Assembly: GCA_015178975.1 (NCBI GenBank)
Contig: WHVD01000170.1
Span: 105,043 to 169,042, forward strand
DNA length: 64,000 nucleotides
DNA from: Hysterangium stoloniferum
Taxonomy: Eukaryota; Basidiomycota; Agaricomycetes; Hysterangiales; Hysterangiaceae
Direction: 5' to 3'
The position numbers and the translations under genes were made by a program. Below, piece after piece: positions 34,344 to 46,140 of this stretch (position 1 is the stretch's first letter; the number at the start of each line of letters is the position of its first letter). Below the pieces are notes generated by a model. The model was not told the origin of the DNA, made no database searches, and was given only the letters and a program-made list of their open reading frames with translations.

Positions 34344-35624
34344 TGTGAGAGGTATGACGAAATACACTCAGGAAATATAGTCGGATGTGCTCTTACTATA
34401 TTTCCTTTATTATTTCTATTTTCTCTCTTTCATTATATCTATAATTAGTTCGACGACCTATGTATGTGGTACATCGACTCTTGTGGGCGCACACACGCCA
34501 GACTTATGTATTCTAGTGCCCGTAGTTTAGAACTCAGACACTTTTTACACCGCAACCACAACTTACTGTGAAGAGTGGTGGGTTCTGACCGCTCTATATA
34601 CGAAGAATAGTGTTTATTCAACTACTATTAGAGAGTATTGACCGTCAGTACAATACTATAGACTACTAGACTGTTAGTACTAGTATAAGAACGCACTGCA
34701 CGCCTCAAGAGCAACTGTATAGTTGCTCGCGACGGCTTAGAACAGTAAGATAACGAGTTGACCTTTTACGGTACAACTAGTAGCTAGAAATAAGAAAGAT
34801 ACTCAGCTAAAGACTGAGTGTCTAGGATAGAGTATTAGTAGCGTGAGTCGACTACGGTGTCGACGAGCGCAAGGTCTTGAAACTGGAACTCGACCTTAGC
34901 GGTTCGAGTTCAAAAGGCTATTAGTAGACTAGAGAATGCTACCTTTAAGGTAGCTGAGATACTACCCTTGACACCTCTCGTTATTCGACGTCTGAGTCGT
35001 TACGAAGTGGTGTCTGCTGGGTAAAAAGTTGTCTGAGTTCTAATTGGTGCTGAGTGCACCCACAAGTATACACAATGCTTCGAACTAATGAAATATGCAA
35101 GATTCGAAGAATATGAAAGATAGAAAAATATGAATAAAATATGTAAAATATAAATGAAATAAAAGGAGTGTTTTACCACAATGATACTGTGGTAAAAGCA
35201 TACTCCTCACACTTACCCAGACACCCGTTAGTGTCCTGTAAGTTGTGATTGGTGTATCGTCTTGACCGTCACAGACCGGCTTTAGCTACTCATTCAAACC
35301 GAGTTTCGAACTGTACCAGTTGAAACTCAAACCCTATCTCAACTCGCGTGGACTACATCCACGCTACTCTATTATTTGACTCTCTAACTACTCTACTTGC
35401 ACTCGAGCAGTTGTCCAGAATCGCACTTAACCAGTCGATTCTGCTTATTCGTTCTAGCTATCTACCTTACTTTAGATAGCTACTTCTCTCTACCGTATTG
35501 AACTAAGTAGTCAATACGCGTTCGGTCCATATTAGACTTAGACAGTCAATACATCATGGTATCGTACTTCAACGGTCGATATTCTTTGTATATAGAACGG
35601 TTAGACCTTCTACCACTCTTCACA
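34344..35624 (+). mobile_element. Family A-like LTR (divergent), interrupted by family B
   Basis: TGTGAGAGGTATGACG...CTACCACTCTTCACA. It shares GGATGTGCTCTTACTATATTTCC with the fragment at 48190. It is interrupted at 34566 by a minus-strand family B LTR. Left and right flanks do not match, so the junction is recombinant: it joins a plus-strand and a minus-strand gag remnant. Confidence 0.7.
34567..35211 (-). mobile_element. Family B solo LTR
   Basis: 645 bp; on the plus strand TGTGAAGAGTGGTGG...GCATACTCCTCACA, with perfect CTTAC duplications at 34562-34566 and 35212-35216. Confidence 0.9.
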
Positions 35625-35989
35625 CTCGGAGATTCGATCAGTGTAGTACATATCCCATTGTAAGTCGATGGGCTGAGCATAAATCATATTACCTCCAAGG
35701 AACTGCTTGAGAATAACCTGTCTCGGAGGGAACCTGAGAACAGGTGAGGGTGCTCGACCAGCCTCAACGTTGGCTCCAGGGGTGTTCGACTGCCCGAGTG
35801 ACAAGCGTTCTTCAGGTGGGTCGGGTGGAATGTTCATTGACGAATCCGCTACTACTCCGGAAGGATCCTCCAGAGGAGTTGATCCTTGGAGAGTCGATGA
35901 AGACTTCCTCAAAGTGACATTATGGGGTGGTTCCAAATTAGCGGATTTTTGATGAGGCATGGAGCTACTCGGAGCTGATGAAGACCTAG

Positions 35990-36240
35990 TGTTAAAGGCA
36001 TAGAAAAGAATTGACCCGGCCTGGGATTGAACCAAGGACCTCCTGGCTTTATATGCAGGTGCTCTTAACCACTGAGCTACTGGACCTATAGTCTAGTATT
36101 ATATGATGGATTATATATACATATATATAAGGACTTGTGATGCCAACTTGTGCTCTTATAACAGTTTATATAACTGATGGCAAGCCTGGGTCTTATAACA
36201 GTCTATCACATATAGATATTGTATTTTCCCATTTCTAACA
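35990..36240 (-). mobile_element. 251-bp TG...CA mini-element carrying a tRNA-like sequence
   Basis: Ends TGTTA...TAACA, flanked by perfect 5-bp duplications CCTAG at 35985-35989 and 36241-36245. The related copy at 33939-34343 lacks it, so the empty site is known. It encodes no protein. On the minus strand it holds an AT-rich leader followed by a tRNA-like cloverleaf and a short tail. It is too small for a normal solo LTR of the families here; a SMART/TRIM-type miniature or a tRNA-derived element are the main options. Confidence 0.75.
36012..36086 (-). tRNA. tRNA-like sequence (probably a tRNA pseudogene), anticodon uncertain
   Basis: Minus-strand 5' GGTCCAG acceptor, TAGCTCAGTGGTTAAGAGC D arm (A box), CCTGC/ATATAAA/GCCAGG anticodon arm with one extra C, AGGTC variable loop, CTTGG-TTCAATC-CCAGG T arm (B box), and CCGGGTC-A. 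The acceptor stem pairs at 6 of 7 positions allowing G-T; CCA is not encoded. With a standard 7-nt loop the anticodon would be ATA, but the bulge makes this doubtful. Confidence 0.55.
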
Positions 36241-36347
36241 CCTAGGTGTTTGGTTCTTGCCCGTAGTCATTCGCGGGTTCGAGTTTTAGTAGTCCAATAA
36301 TAAGATCTTTCTTCGTAGGAAAAGAACGGTCCGGCCCAGATCACCAC

Positions 36348-36989
36348 TGTGAAGAGTCGATAGATTCTGACCGTTCAATATACGAAGTATAGCGTTTATT
36401 CAACTACTACTAGCAGGTATTGACTGTTCAGTACAATACCGTAGATTACTAGACTGGCCGTACTAGTAAGGAGACACGCAATGTGTCACAAGAGCAACTG
36501 TTCAGTTGCTCTTGACCGCTAGAATGAAGAATGAAAGAGTTGACCTTCACGGTACAACTCGTAGCTAGACGTAGGATAGATAATCAATGAGAGGCCGAAT
36601 ATCTAAGGTAAAGGGATAATAGCGCAAGTCGACTATAATGTCGACGAGCGCAAAGACCTTAGAGTGGAACTCGACCTTCGCGGTTCGAGTCCAAAGTCTG
36701 TGAGTATGCGAGAGAACACTACCTTTATAGGTAGTTGAGACGTTACCCTTGACACCTCTCGCTATTCGATGTCTGGGTCGTTTACGAGGTGGTGTCTGTT
36801 GGGTAAAAAGTATCTGTCGTTTGGCACCGAGAGCGCCCATACGTATACACAAAGCTTCGAACTACAAAATAAGGGTATGCTCGAAATATAGAAAGAATGT
36901 AAATGAAGAAAATAAAAAGTAAATAATAAAGTACTATAATCCAACTATTATTCCTTAGTCCAATTATGCATATATGCATACCCTTCACA
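36348..36989 (-). mobile_element. Family C LTR shared by two minus-strand elements
   Basis: 642 bp; on the minus strand TGTGAAGGGTATGCATATATG...CGACTCTTCACA. Upstream on the minus strand it is preceded by a G-rich tract (TGTGGGGGGCATCATGGTGGAGTAC) and gag sequence. Downstream it is followed by a primer-binding site and a second gag fragment. It is thus a 3' LTR for one unit and a 5' LTR for the next. Confidence 0.8.
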
Positions 36990-38686
36990 GTACTCCACCA
37001 TGATGCCCCCCACATCCCGAATTCCCTCCATAGTCTGAACTACTAGAGCTCCCAGATGAACTGCTAGGGGGTCCTCCTGGTGGCAGGAAGGGATTCGAGG
37101 AGATCGGCAGGGAATGGCAGGGATCGTCTGGGTTCAGAGATCTTCGACCAGCAACCTGACCAGCTATGCCCTCAGTGAATGCAGTAGAGAAGGACGGTCA
37201 ACCCCTGTTGGCGACTGATCTATTCCTAGTCATGGGTAGTTCATTACTAAAGTTAGGATTATCTGAAATTCGTTCAAACACGACATGAGGGCGATGAGTC
37301 CTCTGATGAGGTGCTGGGCTGAGTTCCTTCAAGATTTCTCTCTTCAAGGGCCGACGTGGCTGAGGTTGGTGGAGGGGAGTGCAAATTTCCATTCCCTTTT
37401 CCTGAAGATGGTCTGCAACTTGCATCCTCATATCCAACAGGAAGTCTTGCAAAATAACGGGACAATTGAGCGAATGAAGGAAATGAGTGTCGGGAGTCCC
37501 ATTTAGGTTATGAACAAACGAACTAGTTGTGGAGATGGGCAAATCTGGCACTTGGATCAAGTCATTATGAGGGTAGAGCACTTCCAAAACCATCTTATTG
37601 AGTCTCCTCTGATTTCGTCTCAACCAACCCCTTAGGAGGATATCTGAAAACTATTAAGTATACCAAATTCTAATATACTCTAAAGGTCATTTAAACATCT
37701 GAGATGTGATTCAAACATAATTTGGTTTTTAAAACTTTTTAAAAGTTTTAAACTCTCTCATACATTACAAACTAAAGAATCTTTCAGGACACGAGTAGAC
37801 AATAAAAAAAATTAGTAGTTTGAAACACTAATGCTTTTAAAAAATAGATACTTTTAGATAGTCCATTCCATGCATATGTATATCATTGGCACCTCTAAAT
37901 ACATATGTATTACTTCGGAATGGATCTGTCAATCTAAACAGATTTCTACTTGATTCAACATACCCAGAATATATAGGGGGTTTTACTTAATAAAGACAGC
38001 TGTGGTATGAAAAATTTCCAATAATATTTTACATATTTTACATGGAAATAACTACATTACAACTTTTAAAAAACAAAGTACTAATAAAAGTATTAGTAGG
38101 CATCTGTAAAAGGAAGGAAATTATATACAATGGAATTTGTTAAATATCTATGGGTTGTATAAGATGTAATATGGAGAACTATTTCTGATGGTTGTTTTTT
38201 GATGATATAATTGTTTCAGAATAGATATCACTATTTAAAGATGGAGTTTTGTAAAAATAAGACTTTTATTAGTAAATATTTGAGATTATAGTAATTATAA
38301 ACACCCTCCTTAGAGTAAAATACACAAATGATGAATTTCGAGTGATCCCGTTAAGAGATTCCTCCAACATCCGGATGTATATATACTGGGAGTCAACCTT
38401 GGGCATGATGTGATCCCCACCAAGTAGGATGTGAAGGATTTGCAACGCATCATTGTGTGCACGGAGCACTTCGAGGAATAAAGAGAACACTTCTTACTTG
38501 AAAATTGTCCTTCCTCCTTCCATAACAGAAGTAACCTCACTCAACCATTCAGGAATTGAGCGGGTCAGATCCTCAAGGGTTTTAGGTTGCGTGAATAAGT
38601 CCTGTGCCGATAAGATGGCCTGATAACAACCTAACCAGACTGCTACAGTCACCAGTAAAAGAGGGTAATCCATATTGTACTCCTCC
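36990..38686 (-). pseudogene. Non-autonomous gypsy derivative: Gag N-terminal region joined to the 3' LTR
   Basis: Minus strand: VAVWLGCYQAILSAQDLFTQ, TRSIPEWLSEVTSV, HNDALQILHILLGGDHIMPK, SFVYFTLR (insertion) GWLRRNQRRLNKMVLEVL, NRSVANRG*PSFSTAFTEG and SLPISSNPFLPPGGPPSSSS. This is collinear with the gypsy element's residues from VSVWLGRLNSIV to PISRAPFFPPGG. It then runs straight into the polypurine tract and LTR, so capsid, zinc knuckle and pol are deleted. Stops are TGA. It is interrupted by the 675-bp element at 37635-38309 and its 5' part is cut by a family B LTR at 38687. Confidence 0.8.
37635..38309. mobile_element. 675-bp GGAGG-ended non-autonomous DNA transposon, copy 1
   Basis: Ends GGAGGATATCTG and (inverted) GGAGGGTGTTTA, where all four mismatches over 12 bp are transitions. 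It is flanked by TTA at 37632-37634 and 38310-38312. Removing it and one TTA restores the gag codons FTLRGWLRRN. AT-rich, no ORF. Near-identical in inverted orientation to 54177-54851, and of equal length. Confidence 0.9.
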
Positions 38687-38708
38687 TGTGAGGAGTATGC
38701 TTTTACCA

Positions 38709-41700
38709 CACTGGAGGCACCCCAAGATTTTTGGAGTTGCAAAACCTTCAAAAAATCTTGCTATTTGGCCAAATTTGCTAAGCATTCTTTGAACTGAAAA
38801 ACTGTTCGAAAATCTTGAGTTTTAGTAGGTTTTTCTGAGGACAAAAATTGTATCTGAAAACCCTAAAGATGTTGATCAGGAAATTCTAAGGAAACATTGT
38901 TGGAAATAGCCTATTTTCTGTGGATTTTCTAAATGGGGAAATTCTTAAAAAACCCTGGGTTTTGTTAGGTTTTTCCACCCAACAGATTTCTATAAAAACT
39001 GTAATAATTTGCCTAGAGAAATCAATTGAAAACAACATATTTCTGCTCAATTTTTCTGCTCAGGGAATTGGGTGAAAACTATAATTTTTTACCAGGAAAA
39101 TCTTGTGCCAAGACAATGTTTTGTTAATGTTTTGTCAAGGGGAACACCCATAATGAAATTGACAATTTAATTATATGGGAAATCATTGAATAATGATAGA
39201 TTTCAATAAAATTTTCCTTGGCCACAAACACTATGGAAATTCAAAAAATGTGTTGGTGAAATCTTGAAGAAATTAACAATTTCACATGAGTTTCTTAAAG
39301 GTTTTTCAAGATGAGAAACCTTGAACTGATTTTTCCTGATTGAGCATGATTCACAAATATTTAAGAGGATTGTTTTAGATTCAGGTAGATTCTTTTAGAT
39401 TCAGATAGATTCTTTTAGATTCTTTTAGATTCACATAGATTCACATAGATTCACATAGATTCACATAGATTCACATAGATTCAGAGAGATTCAGATAGAT
39501 TCTTTTGGATTCAGATAGATTCTTTTAGATTCACATAGATTCAGATAGATTATTTTAGATTCAGGTAGATTCTCTTAGATTCAGATAAATTCTTTGAGAT
39601 TCAGATAGATTCTTTTAGATTCAGGTAGATTCTTTTAGATTCACATAGATTCAGATAGATTGTTTGAGATTCAGATAGATTCTTTTAGATTCTTTTAGAT
39701 TCACCCTAAACCATAAAAGAATCTATGTGAATCTAAAAGAGTCTATGTGAATCTAAAAGAGTCTATGTGAATCTAAGAGAATCTATGTATCTGAATCTAT
39801 GTGAATCTATGTGAATCTATGTGAATCTATCTGAATCTATGTGAATCTAAAAGGATCTTTGTGAATCTATCTGAATCTATCTTAATCTAAAAGAATCTAT
39901 CTGAATCTAAAAGAATCTACCTGAATCTAAAAGAATCTATGTGAATCTAAAAGAATCTACCTGAATCTAAAAGAATCTATGTGAATCTAAAAGAATCTAT
40001 CTGAATCTATGTGAATCTAAAATAATCTATCTGAATGTAAAAGAATCTATCTGAATCTATGTGAATCTAAAATAATCTATCTGAATGTAAAAGAATCTAT
40101 CTGAATCTACAAGAATCTACCTGAATCTAAAATAATCTATCTGAATGTAAAAGAATCTAAAAGAATCTATGTGAATCTAAAAGAATCTATCTGAATCTAT
40201 GTGAATCTAAAAGAGTCTATCTGAATCTATCTGAATCTATCTGAATCTATCTGAATCTATCTGAATCTATCTGAATCTATCTGAATCTATCTGAATCTAT
40301 CTGAATTGATGTGAATCTAAAAGAACCTATCTGAATCTAAAAGAATCTATCTGAATCTATCTGAATCTAAAAGAATCTATGTGAATCTAAAAGAATCTAT
40401 CTGAATCTAAAAGAATCTATCTGAATCTAAAAGAATCTATCTGAATCTAAAAGAATCTCCCTGAATCTACAAGAATCTATGTGAATCTAAAAGAATCTAT
40501 CTGAATCTACAAGAATCTACCTGAATCTAAAATAATCTATCTGAATGTAAAAGAATCTAAAAGAATCTATCTGAATCTACAAGAATCTACCTGAATCTAA
40601 AATAATCTATCTGCATCTATGTCAATCTAACAGAATCTATCTGAATCTATGTGAATCGGAAAGAATCTATCTGAACCTAAAAGAATCTATCTGAATCTAA
40701 AAGAATCTATCTGAATCTAAAAGAATCTCCCTGAATCTACAAGAATCTATGTGAATCTAAAAGAATCTATCTGAATCTATCTGAATCTATCTGAATCTAA
40801 AAGAATCTATCTGAACCTAAAAGAATCTATCTGAACCTAAAAGAATCTATCTGAATCCCAAAGAATCTATCTGAATCTAAAAGAATCTACCTGAATCTAC
40901 AAGAATCTACCTGAATCTAAAATAATCTATCTGAATCTAAAAGAATCTCAAAGAATCTATCTGAATCTATGTGAATCTAAAAGGATCTACCTGAATCTAA
41001 AAGAATCTATCTGAATCTACAAGAATCTACCTGAATCTAAAATAATCTAAAATAATCTATCTGCATCTATGTCAATCTAACAGAATCTATCTGAATCTAT
41101 GTGAATCTGAAAGAATCTATCTGAATCTAAAAGAATCTATCTGAATCTAAGAGAATCTATCTAAATCTACAAGAATCTATCTGAATCTAAAAGAATCTCC
41201 CTGAATCTACAAGAATCTATGTGAATCTAAAAGAATCTATGTGAATCTAAAAGAATCTACCTGAATCTACAAGAATCTACCTGAATCTAAAATAATCTAT
41301 CTGAATCTAAAAGAATCTAAAAGAATCTATCTGAATCTATGTGAATCTAAAAGAATCTACCTGAATCTAAAAGAATCTATGTGAATCTAAAAGAATCTAT
41401 CTGAATCTACAAGAATCTACCTGAATCTAAAATAATCTATCTGCATCTATGTCAATCTAACTGAATCTATCTGAATCTATGTGAATCTGAAAGAATCTAA
41501 CCTAAAAGAAACTATCTGAATCTAAAAGAATCTATCTGAATCTAAAAGAATCTATCTGAATCTAAAAGAATCTCCCTGAATCTACAAGAATCTATGTGAA
41601 TCTAAAAGAACCTATCTGAATCTAAAAGAATCTATCTGAATCTATCTGAATCTAAAAGAATCTATCTGAATCTACAAGAATCTATCTGAATCTACAAGAA

Positions 41701-44341
41701 TCTATCTGAATCTAAAAGAATCTATCTGAAGCTAAAAGAATCTATCTGAATCTAAAAGAATCTCCCTGAATCTACAAGAATCTATGTGAATCTAAAAGAA
41801 TCTATCTGAATCTAAAATAATCTACCTGAATCTACAAGAATCTACCTGAATCTAAAATAATCTATCTGAATGTAAAAGAATCTAAAAGAATCTAAAAGAA
41901 TCTATCTGAATCTATGTGAATCTAAAAGAATCTACCTAAATCTATCTGAATCTATGTGAATCTAAAAGAATCTATCTGAATCTATGTGAATCTAAAAGAA
42001 TCTACCTGAATCTATCTGAATCTATGTGAATCTAAAAGAACCTATCTGAATCTATGTGAATCTGAAAGAATCTATCTGAACCTAAAAGAATCTATCTGAA
42101 TCTAAAAGAATCTATCTGAATCGATGTGAATCTAAAAGAACCTATCTGAATCTATCTGAATCTATCTGAATCTACAAGAATCTACCTGAATCTAAAATAA
42201 TCTATCTGCATCTATGTCAATCTAAAAGTATCTATCTGAATCTATGTCAATCTAAAAGAATCTATCTGAATCTACAAGAATCTATCTGAATCTAAAAGAA
42301 TCTATCTGAATCTAAAAGAATCTAAAAGAATCTATCTGAATCTATCTGAATCTATCTGAATCTAAAAGAATCTATCTGAATCTAAAAGAATCTATCTGAA
42401 TCTATGTGAATCTAAAAGAATCTACCTGAATCTAAAAGAATCTATGTGAATCTAAAAGAATCTATCTGAATCTACAAGGATCTACCTGAATCTAAAATAA
42501 TCTATCTGCATCTATGTCAATCTAAAAGAATCTATCTGAATCTATGTCAATCTAAAAGAATCTATCTGAATCTATCTGAATCTAAAAGAATCTATCTGAA
42601 TCTAAAAGAATCTCCCTGAATCTACAAGAATCTACCTGAATCTAAAATAATCTATCTGCATCTATGTCAATCTAAAAGTATCTATCTGAATCTATGTCAA
42701 TCTAAAAGAATCTATCTGAATCTACAAGAATCTATCTGAATCTAAAAGAATCTATCTGAATCTAAAAGAATCTAAAAGAATCTAAAAGAATCTATCTGAA
42801 TCTATCTGAATCTATCTGAATCTAAAAGAATCTATCTGAATCTAAAAGAATCTATCTGAATCTAAAAGAATCTATCTGAATCTAAAAGAATCTATCTGAA
42901 TTTAAAAGAATTTATCTGAATCTAAAAGAATCTATCTGAATCTAAAAGCATCTATCTGAATCTAAAAGCATCTATCTGAATCTAAAAGCATCTATCTGAA
43001 TCTAAAAGAATATATCTGAATCTAAAAGAATCTATGTGAATCTATGTGAAGCTAAAAGAATCTATCTGAACCTAAAAGAATCTATCTGAATCCAAAAGAA
43101 TCTATCTGAATCTAAAAGAATCTATGTGAATCTAAAAGAATCTATGTGAATCTAAAAGAATCTATGTGAATCTAAAAGAATCTACCTGAATCTACAAGAA
43201 TCTACCTGAATCTAAAATAATCTATCTGAATCTAAAAAAATCTCAAAGAATCTATCTGAATCTATGTGAATCTAAAAGAATCTACCTGAATCTAAAAGAA
43301 TCTATCTGAATCTACAAGAATCTACCTGAATCTAAAATAATCTATCTGCATCTAGTCAATCTAAAAGAATCTATGTGAATCTATGTGAATCTAAAAGAAT
43401 CTATCTGAATCTATGTGAATCTAAAAGAATCTATCTGAATCTATCTGAATCTATGTGAATCTAAAAGAATCTATCTGAATCTAAAAGAATCTATCTGAAT
43501 CTAAGAGCATCTATCTGAATCTAAAAGAATCTATCTGAATCTAAAAGCATCTATCTGAATCTAAAAGAATCTATCTGAATCTAAGAGAATCTATCTGAAT
43601 CTCAAAGAATCTATCTGAATCTAAAAGAATCTACCTGAATCTAAAACAATCCTCTTAAATATTTGTAAATCCCACTGTACCATTCCAAACAATTGTGAAT
43701 CATGCTCAATCAGGAAAAATCAGTTCAAGGTTTCTCATCTTGAAAAACCTTTAAGACACTCATGGGAAAATGTTAATTTCTTCAAGATTTCACCAACACA
43801 TTTTTTCAATTTCCATAATGTTTGTGGCCAAGGAAAATCTTATTAAAATCTATAATTATTCAATGATTTCCCATATAATTAAATTGTCAATCTCATTATG
43901 GGTTTTCCCCTTGACAAAACATTAACAAAACATTGTCTTGGCACAAGATTTTCCTGGTAAAAAATTATAGTTTTCACCCAATTCCCTGAGCAGAAAAATT
44001 GAGTAGAAATATGTGGTTTTCAATTGATTTCTCTAGGCAAATTATTACAGTTTTCATAGAATTCTGTTGGGTGGAAAAACCCTAACAAAACCCAGGGTTT
44101 TTTAAGAATTTTCCTATTTAGAAAATCCACAGAAAATAGGCTATTTCCAACAATGTTTCCTTAGAATTTCCTGATCAACATTTTTAGGGTTTTCAGATAC
44201 AATTTTTGTCCTCAGAAAAACCTACTAAAACTCAAGATTTTCGAACAGTTTTTCAGTTCAAAGAATGCTTAGCAAATTTGGCCAAATAGCAAGATTTTCT
44301 GAAGGTTTTGCAACTCCAAAAATCTTGGGGTGCCTCCAGTG
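38709..44341. mobile_element. CACTG-ended decamer-array transposon, copy 1 (CACTA/CMC-like, non-autonomous)
   Basis: 5,633 bp. Termini are CACTGGAGGCACCCC and its exact reverse complement, extended into terminal inverted repeats of about 0.66-0.69 kb (38709-39367 and 43651-44341). A 3-bp target duplication CCA lies at 38706-38708 and 44342-44344. The left repeat lacks about 30 bp present in the other arms, lost between two GATTCACA copies. Between the arms there is only decamer satellite and no ORF, so it depends on a transposase elsewhere. CACT(A/G) ends with 3-bp duplications indicate the CACTA/CMC superfamily; the superfamily call is inference. Confidence 0.85.
39368..43650. repeat. Decamer array with AATCTA core, about 420 units, orientation switch at about 39710
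   Basis: From 39719 to 43650 the plus strand is an almost unbroken run of 10-bp units AATCTA plus a variable four-base end: TCTG, AAAG, TGTG, CCTG, CAAG and rarer AAAT. From 39368 to 39704 the same units run on the other strand. The switch lies at ATTCACCCTAAACCATAAAAGAAT (written in two parts: ATTCACCCTAAACC, then ATAAAAGAAT). Confidence 0.95.
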
Positions 44342-44754
44342 CCACAGTTTCATTGTGGTAAAACACTCCTTTTATTTTATTTATATTTTACACATTCTAT
44401 TCATATTTATCTATCTTTTATATTCTTCGAATATTCCATCATTTCATTAGTTTGAAGCATTGTGTATACTTGTGGGTGCACTTGGCACCAATTAGAACTC
44501 AGACACACTTTTACCCAAGAACCACCACTCGTAAGACATAAACTAGGTCTACTACGAGTGGTGATCAGGGTAACGTGTCAGCTACTACATAGGTAGCAAT
44601 ATCTGAACTATCTAACACTTCTGGCCTCGAACTATAACAGTCAAGGCCTCCACTCGAATCATCCTTCCCGAATCATCCTTCTCGAATCATCCTTCCTCCC
44701 ATTCTACTCATTTCTTCGTATATAGAATGGTCAGAACTTATACCACTCTTCACA

Positions 44755-46140
44755 GTGGTGATCCGGGCCAGACCGTACTTTCCCTACGAAGAAAATCTCT
44801 TTTTATTCAACTATCAAATTCTAAATACAAAAGGCTGTCTAGAACTCCTCACACGCTGAGCGTCACGAATCTGGTAAAATGGAAGGTAACTCGAACTTTG
44901 AGCAGTCGAGTCCCTTGGAAAGGCAAAATGCTCGCATCTTCATGAAGGATACCCTGGTCTTCCCGCCGAGACAAGTTATGCTCAAGCACCATGGCCAACT
45001 ACTTTATTCGGAGCCTGTCAATGTGAAGTGGGGCTCCTACTACACTTCTCGAGTTTCGAGGGATAAGGTTGTCACTGCCACAAAGGATTACAAAACAAAG
45101 TACCCATCCATGCCTACGAGAATAGCCATCTGGCTGGGAAGGTACCATGGCATCATATCAGCACATGACTTATTCACTTGGCCTGGAACTCTCGACGAGG
45201 TAACAAAGTTGATCCCAAGGTGGTCAAATGAAGTGATGCTTTTCTGAGAAAAGGGAATAGTGGGTATCAAGATGGAATTGTTCATTCTGCTCTCCAATTT
45301 ACTTTGTGTGCATGATGATTTGCTACAGATTATGCATGTATTGCTTGGAGGGGACCATATCATGCCAAGGGTTGATACAGATTTCATATACATTCAAACA
45401 TTGAAGGAATCTATATACAGTAAACCCTCAAATGTGTGCTTCGCCTACTTTACTCTCAGGTCGAGATTGATGCATAACCTGGAGAGATGTAACAAGATGA
45501 TGGCAGAATTGCTTAGTGGGTTTGACAAGCCAGCACAAACACCCTCATCCTCCAGCTCTGGTCCCTTTCACGAAGAATGTCCTGGAATCTATGCCAGATC
45601 AACTGCCAAAAACGGACAGTCATCTTTCTCGAATGTGTCTGCAGAAAATATCACAGTCAAAGTCATCTCCAGTTCCCCATTATCCTCAGGTCGAGATTCA
45701 CAGTGTCCTGACAAATCTTGCCATCCATCACCTATCCATCCTATCCCATTTACTCTGCCAAGTGGACCCTTCAACAAGTTGTCCAATAGATCGAACGATT
45801 GGGACTGCGATAGAGGCCTGGAAACTGGGGAGCAGAAATCAGATGACGGTTTTAATGATATAAAAGGCATGGGACAGGACTCACCAACAGTAAAGGCATC
45901 CCATCTTGCAGGACTCGACAAAAGCTTTCCCATGGAGATACCACTGGGAATTCGTCGACACAAGCCCCTAATTCCAGAATGGGGGGCGCTGATGAAGTTT
46001 CTGCAAATGGAAGATGACCATGGATGCACTGCACTGGATACCCCTCAACAGACCAAGCCAAGGACAGATACTTTCCCATTTGACCCAGGACGCTCCCTTA
46101 AAATTTATGTTGTATGGGGGACAATTGTGATATTGTGGGA
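44755..46140 (+). pseudogene. Gypsy Gag N-terminal extension, plus-strand non-autonomous copy
   Basis: Reads FPPRQVMLKHHGQLLYSEPV, YPSMPTRIAIWLGRYHGIIS, AHDLFTWPGTLDEVTKLIP, then TGA at 45245, then KMELFILLSNLLCVHDDLLQ, IMHVLLGGDHIMPRVDTDF and FAYFTLRSRLMHNLERCNK. It is collinear with the element at 58.5 kb. The TGA is at a plausible CGA. After about 45520 a serine/proline-rich part follows, ending in a G-rich tract near 46160. Confidence 0.75.

Larger units (their letters stand above)
35625..36347 (-). pseudogene. Gypsy Gag N-terminal extension, fragment on minus strand
   Basis: Minus strand from the primer-binding site (36347 downward, GTGGTGATCTGGGCCGGACC) to 35625. It reads SANLEPPHNVTLRKSSSTL ... 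VLRFPPRQVILKQFLGGNM and YAQPIDLQWDMYYTDRISE. It is interrupted by the 251-bp tRNA-bearing element at 35990-36240 and cut at 35624. Confidence 0.7.
38687..44754 (+). mobile_element. Family B LTR, split by a decamer-array transposon
   Basis: Starts TGTGAGGAGTATGC at 38687, is interrupted inside its TACCACAGTTTC hairpin at 38708, and resumes at 44342-44754 ending CCACTCTTCACA. It is followed by primer-binding site GTGGTGATCCGGGCCAGACC at 44755, so it is the 5' LTR of a plus-strand element. Confidence 0.85.

Noticed and set aside
36241-36347. A second tRNA-like sequence next to the 251-bp element (CGGGTTCGAGTTTTAGTAG)
   Set aside because: Only a B-box-like GGTTCGAG is present; no cloverleaf can be drawn, and the same region in the sister copy is plain leader sequence.
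39368-43650. CRISPR-like array
   Set aside because: Units are contiguous 10-mers with no unique spacers, the genome is eukaryotic, and the array lies inside transposon inverted repeats.
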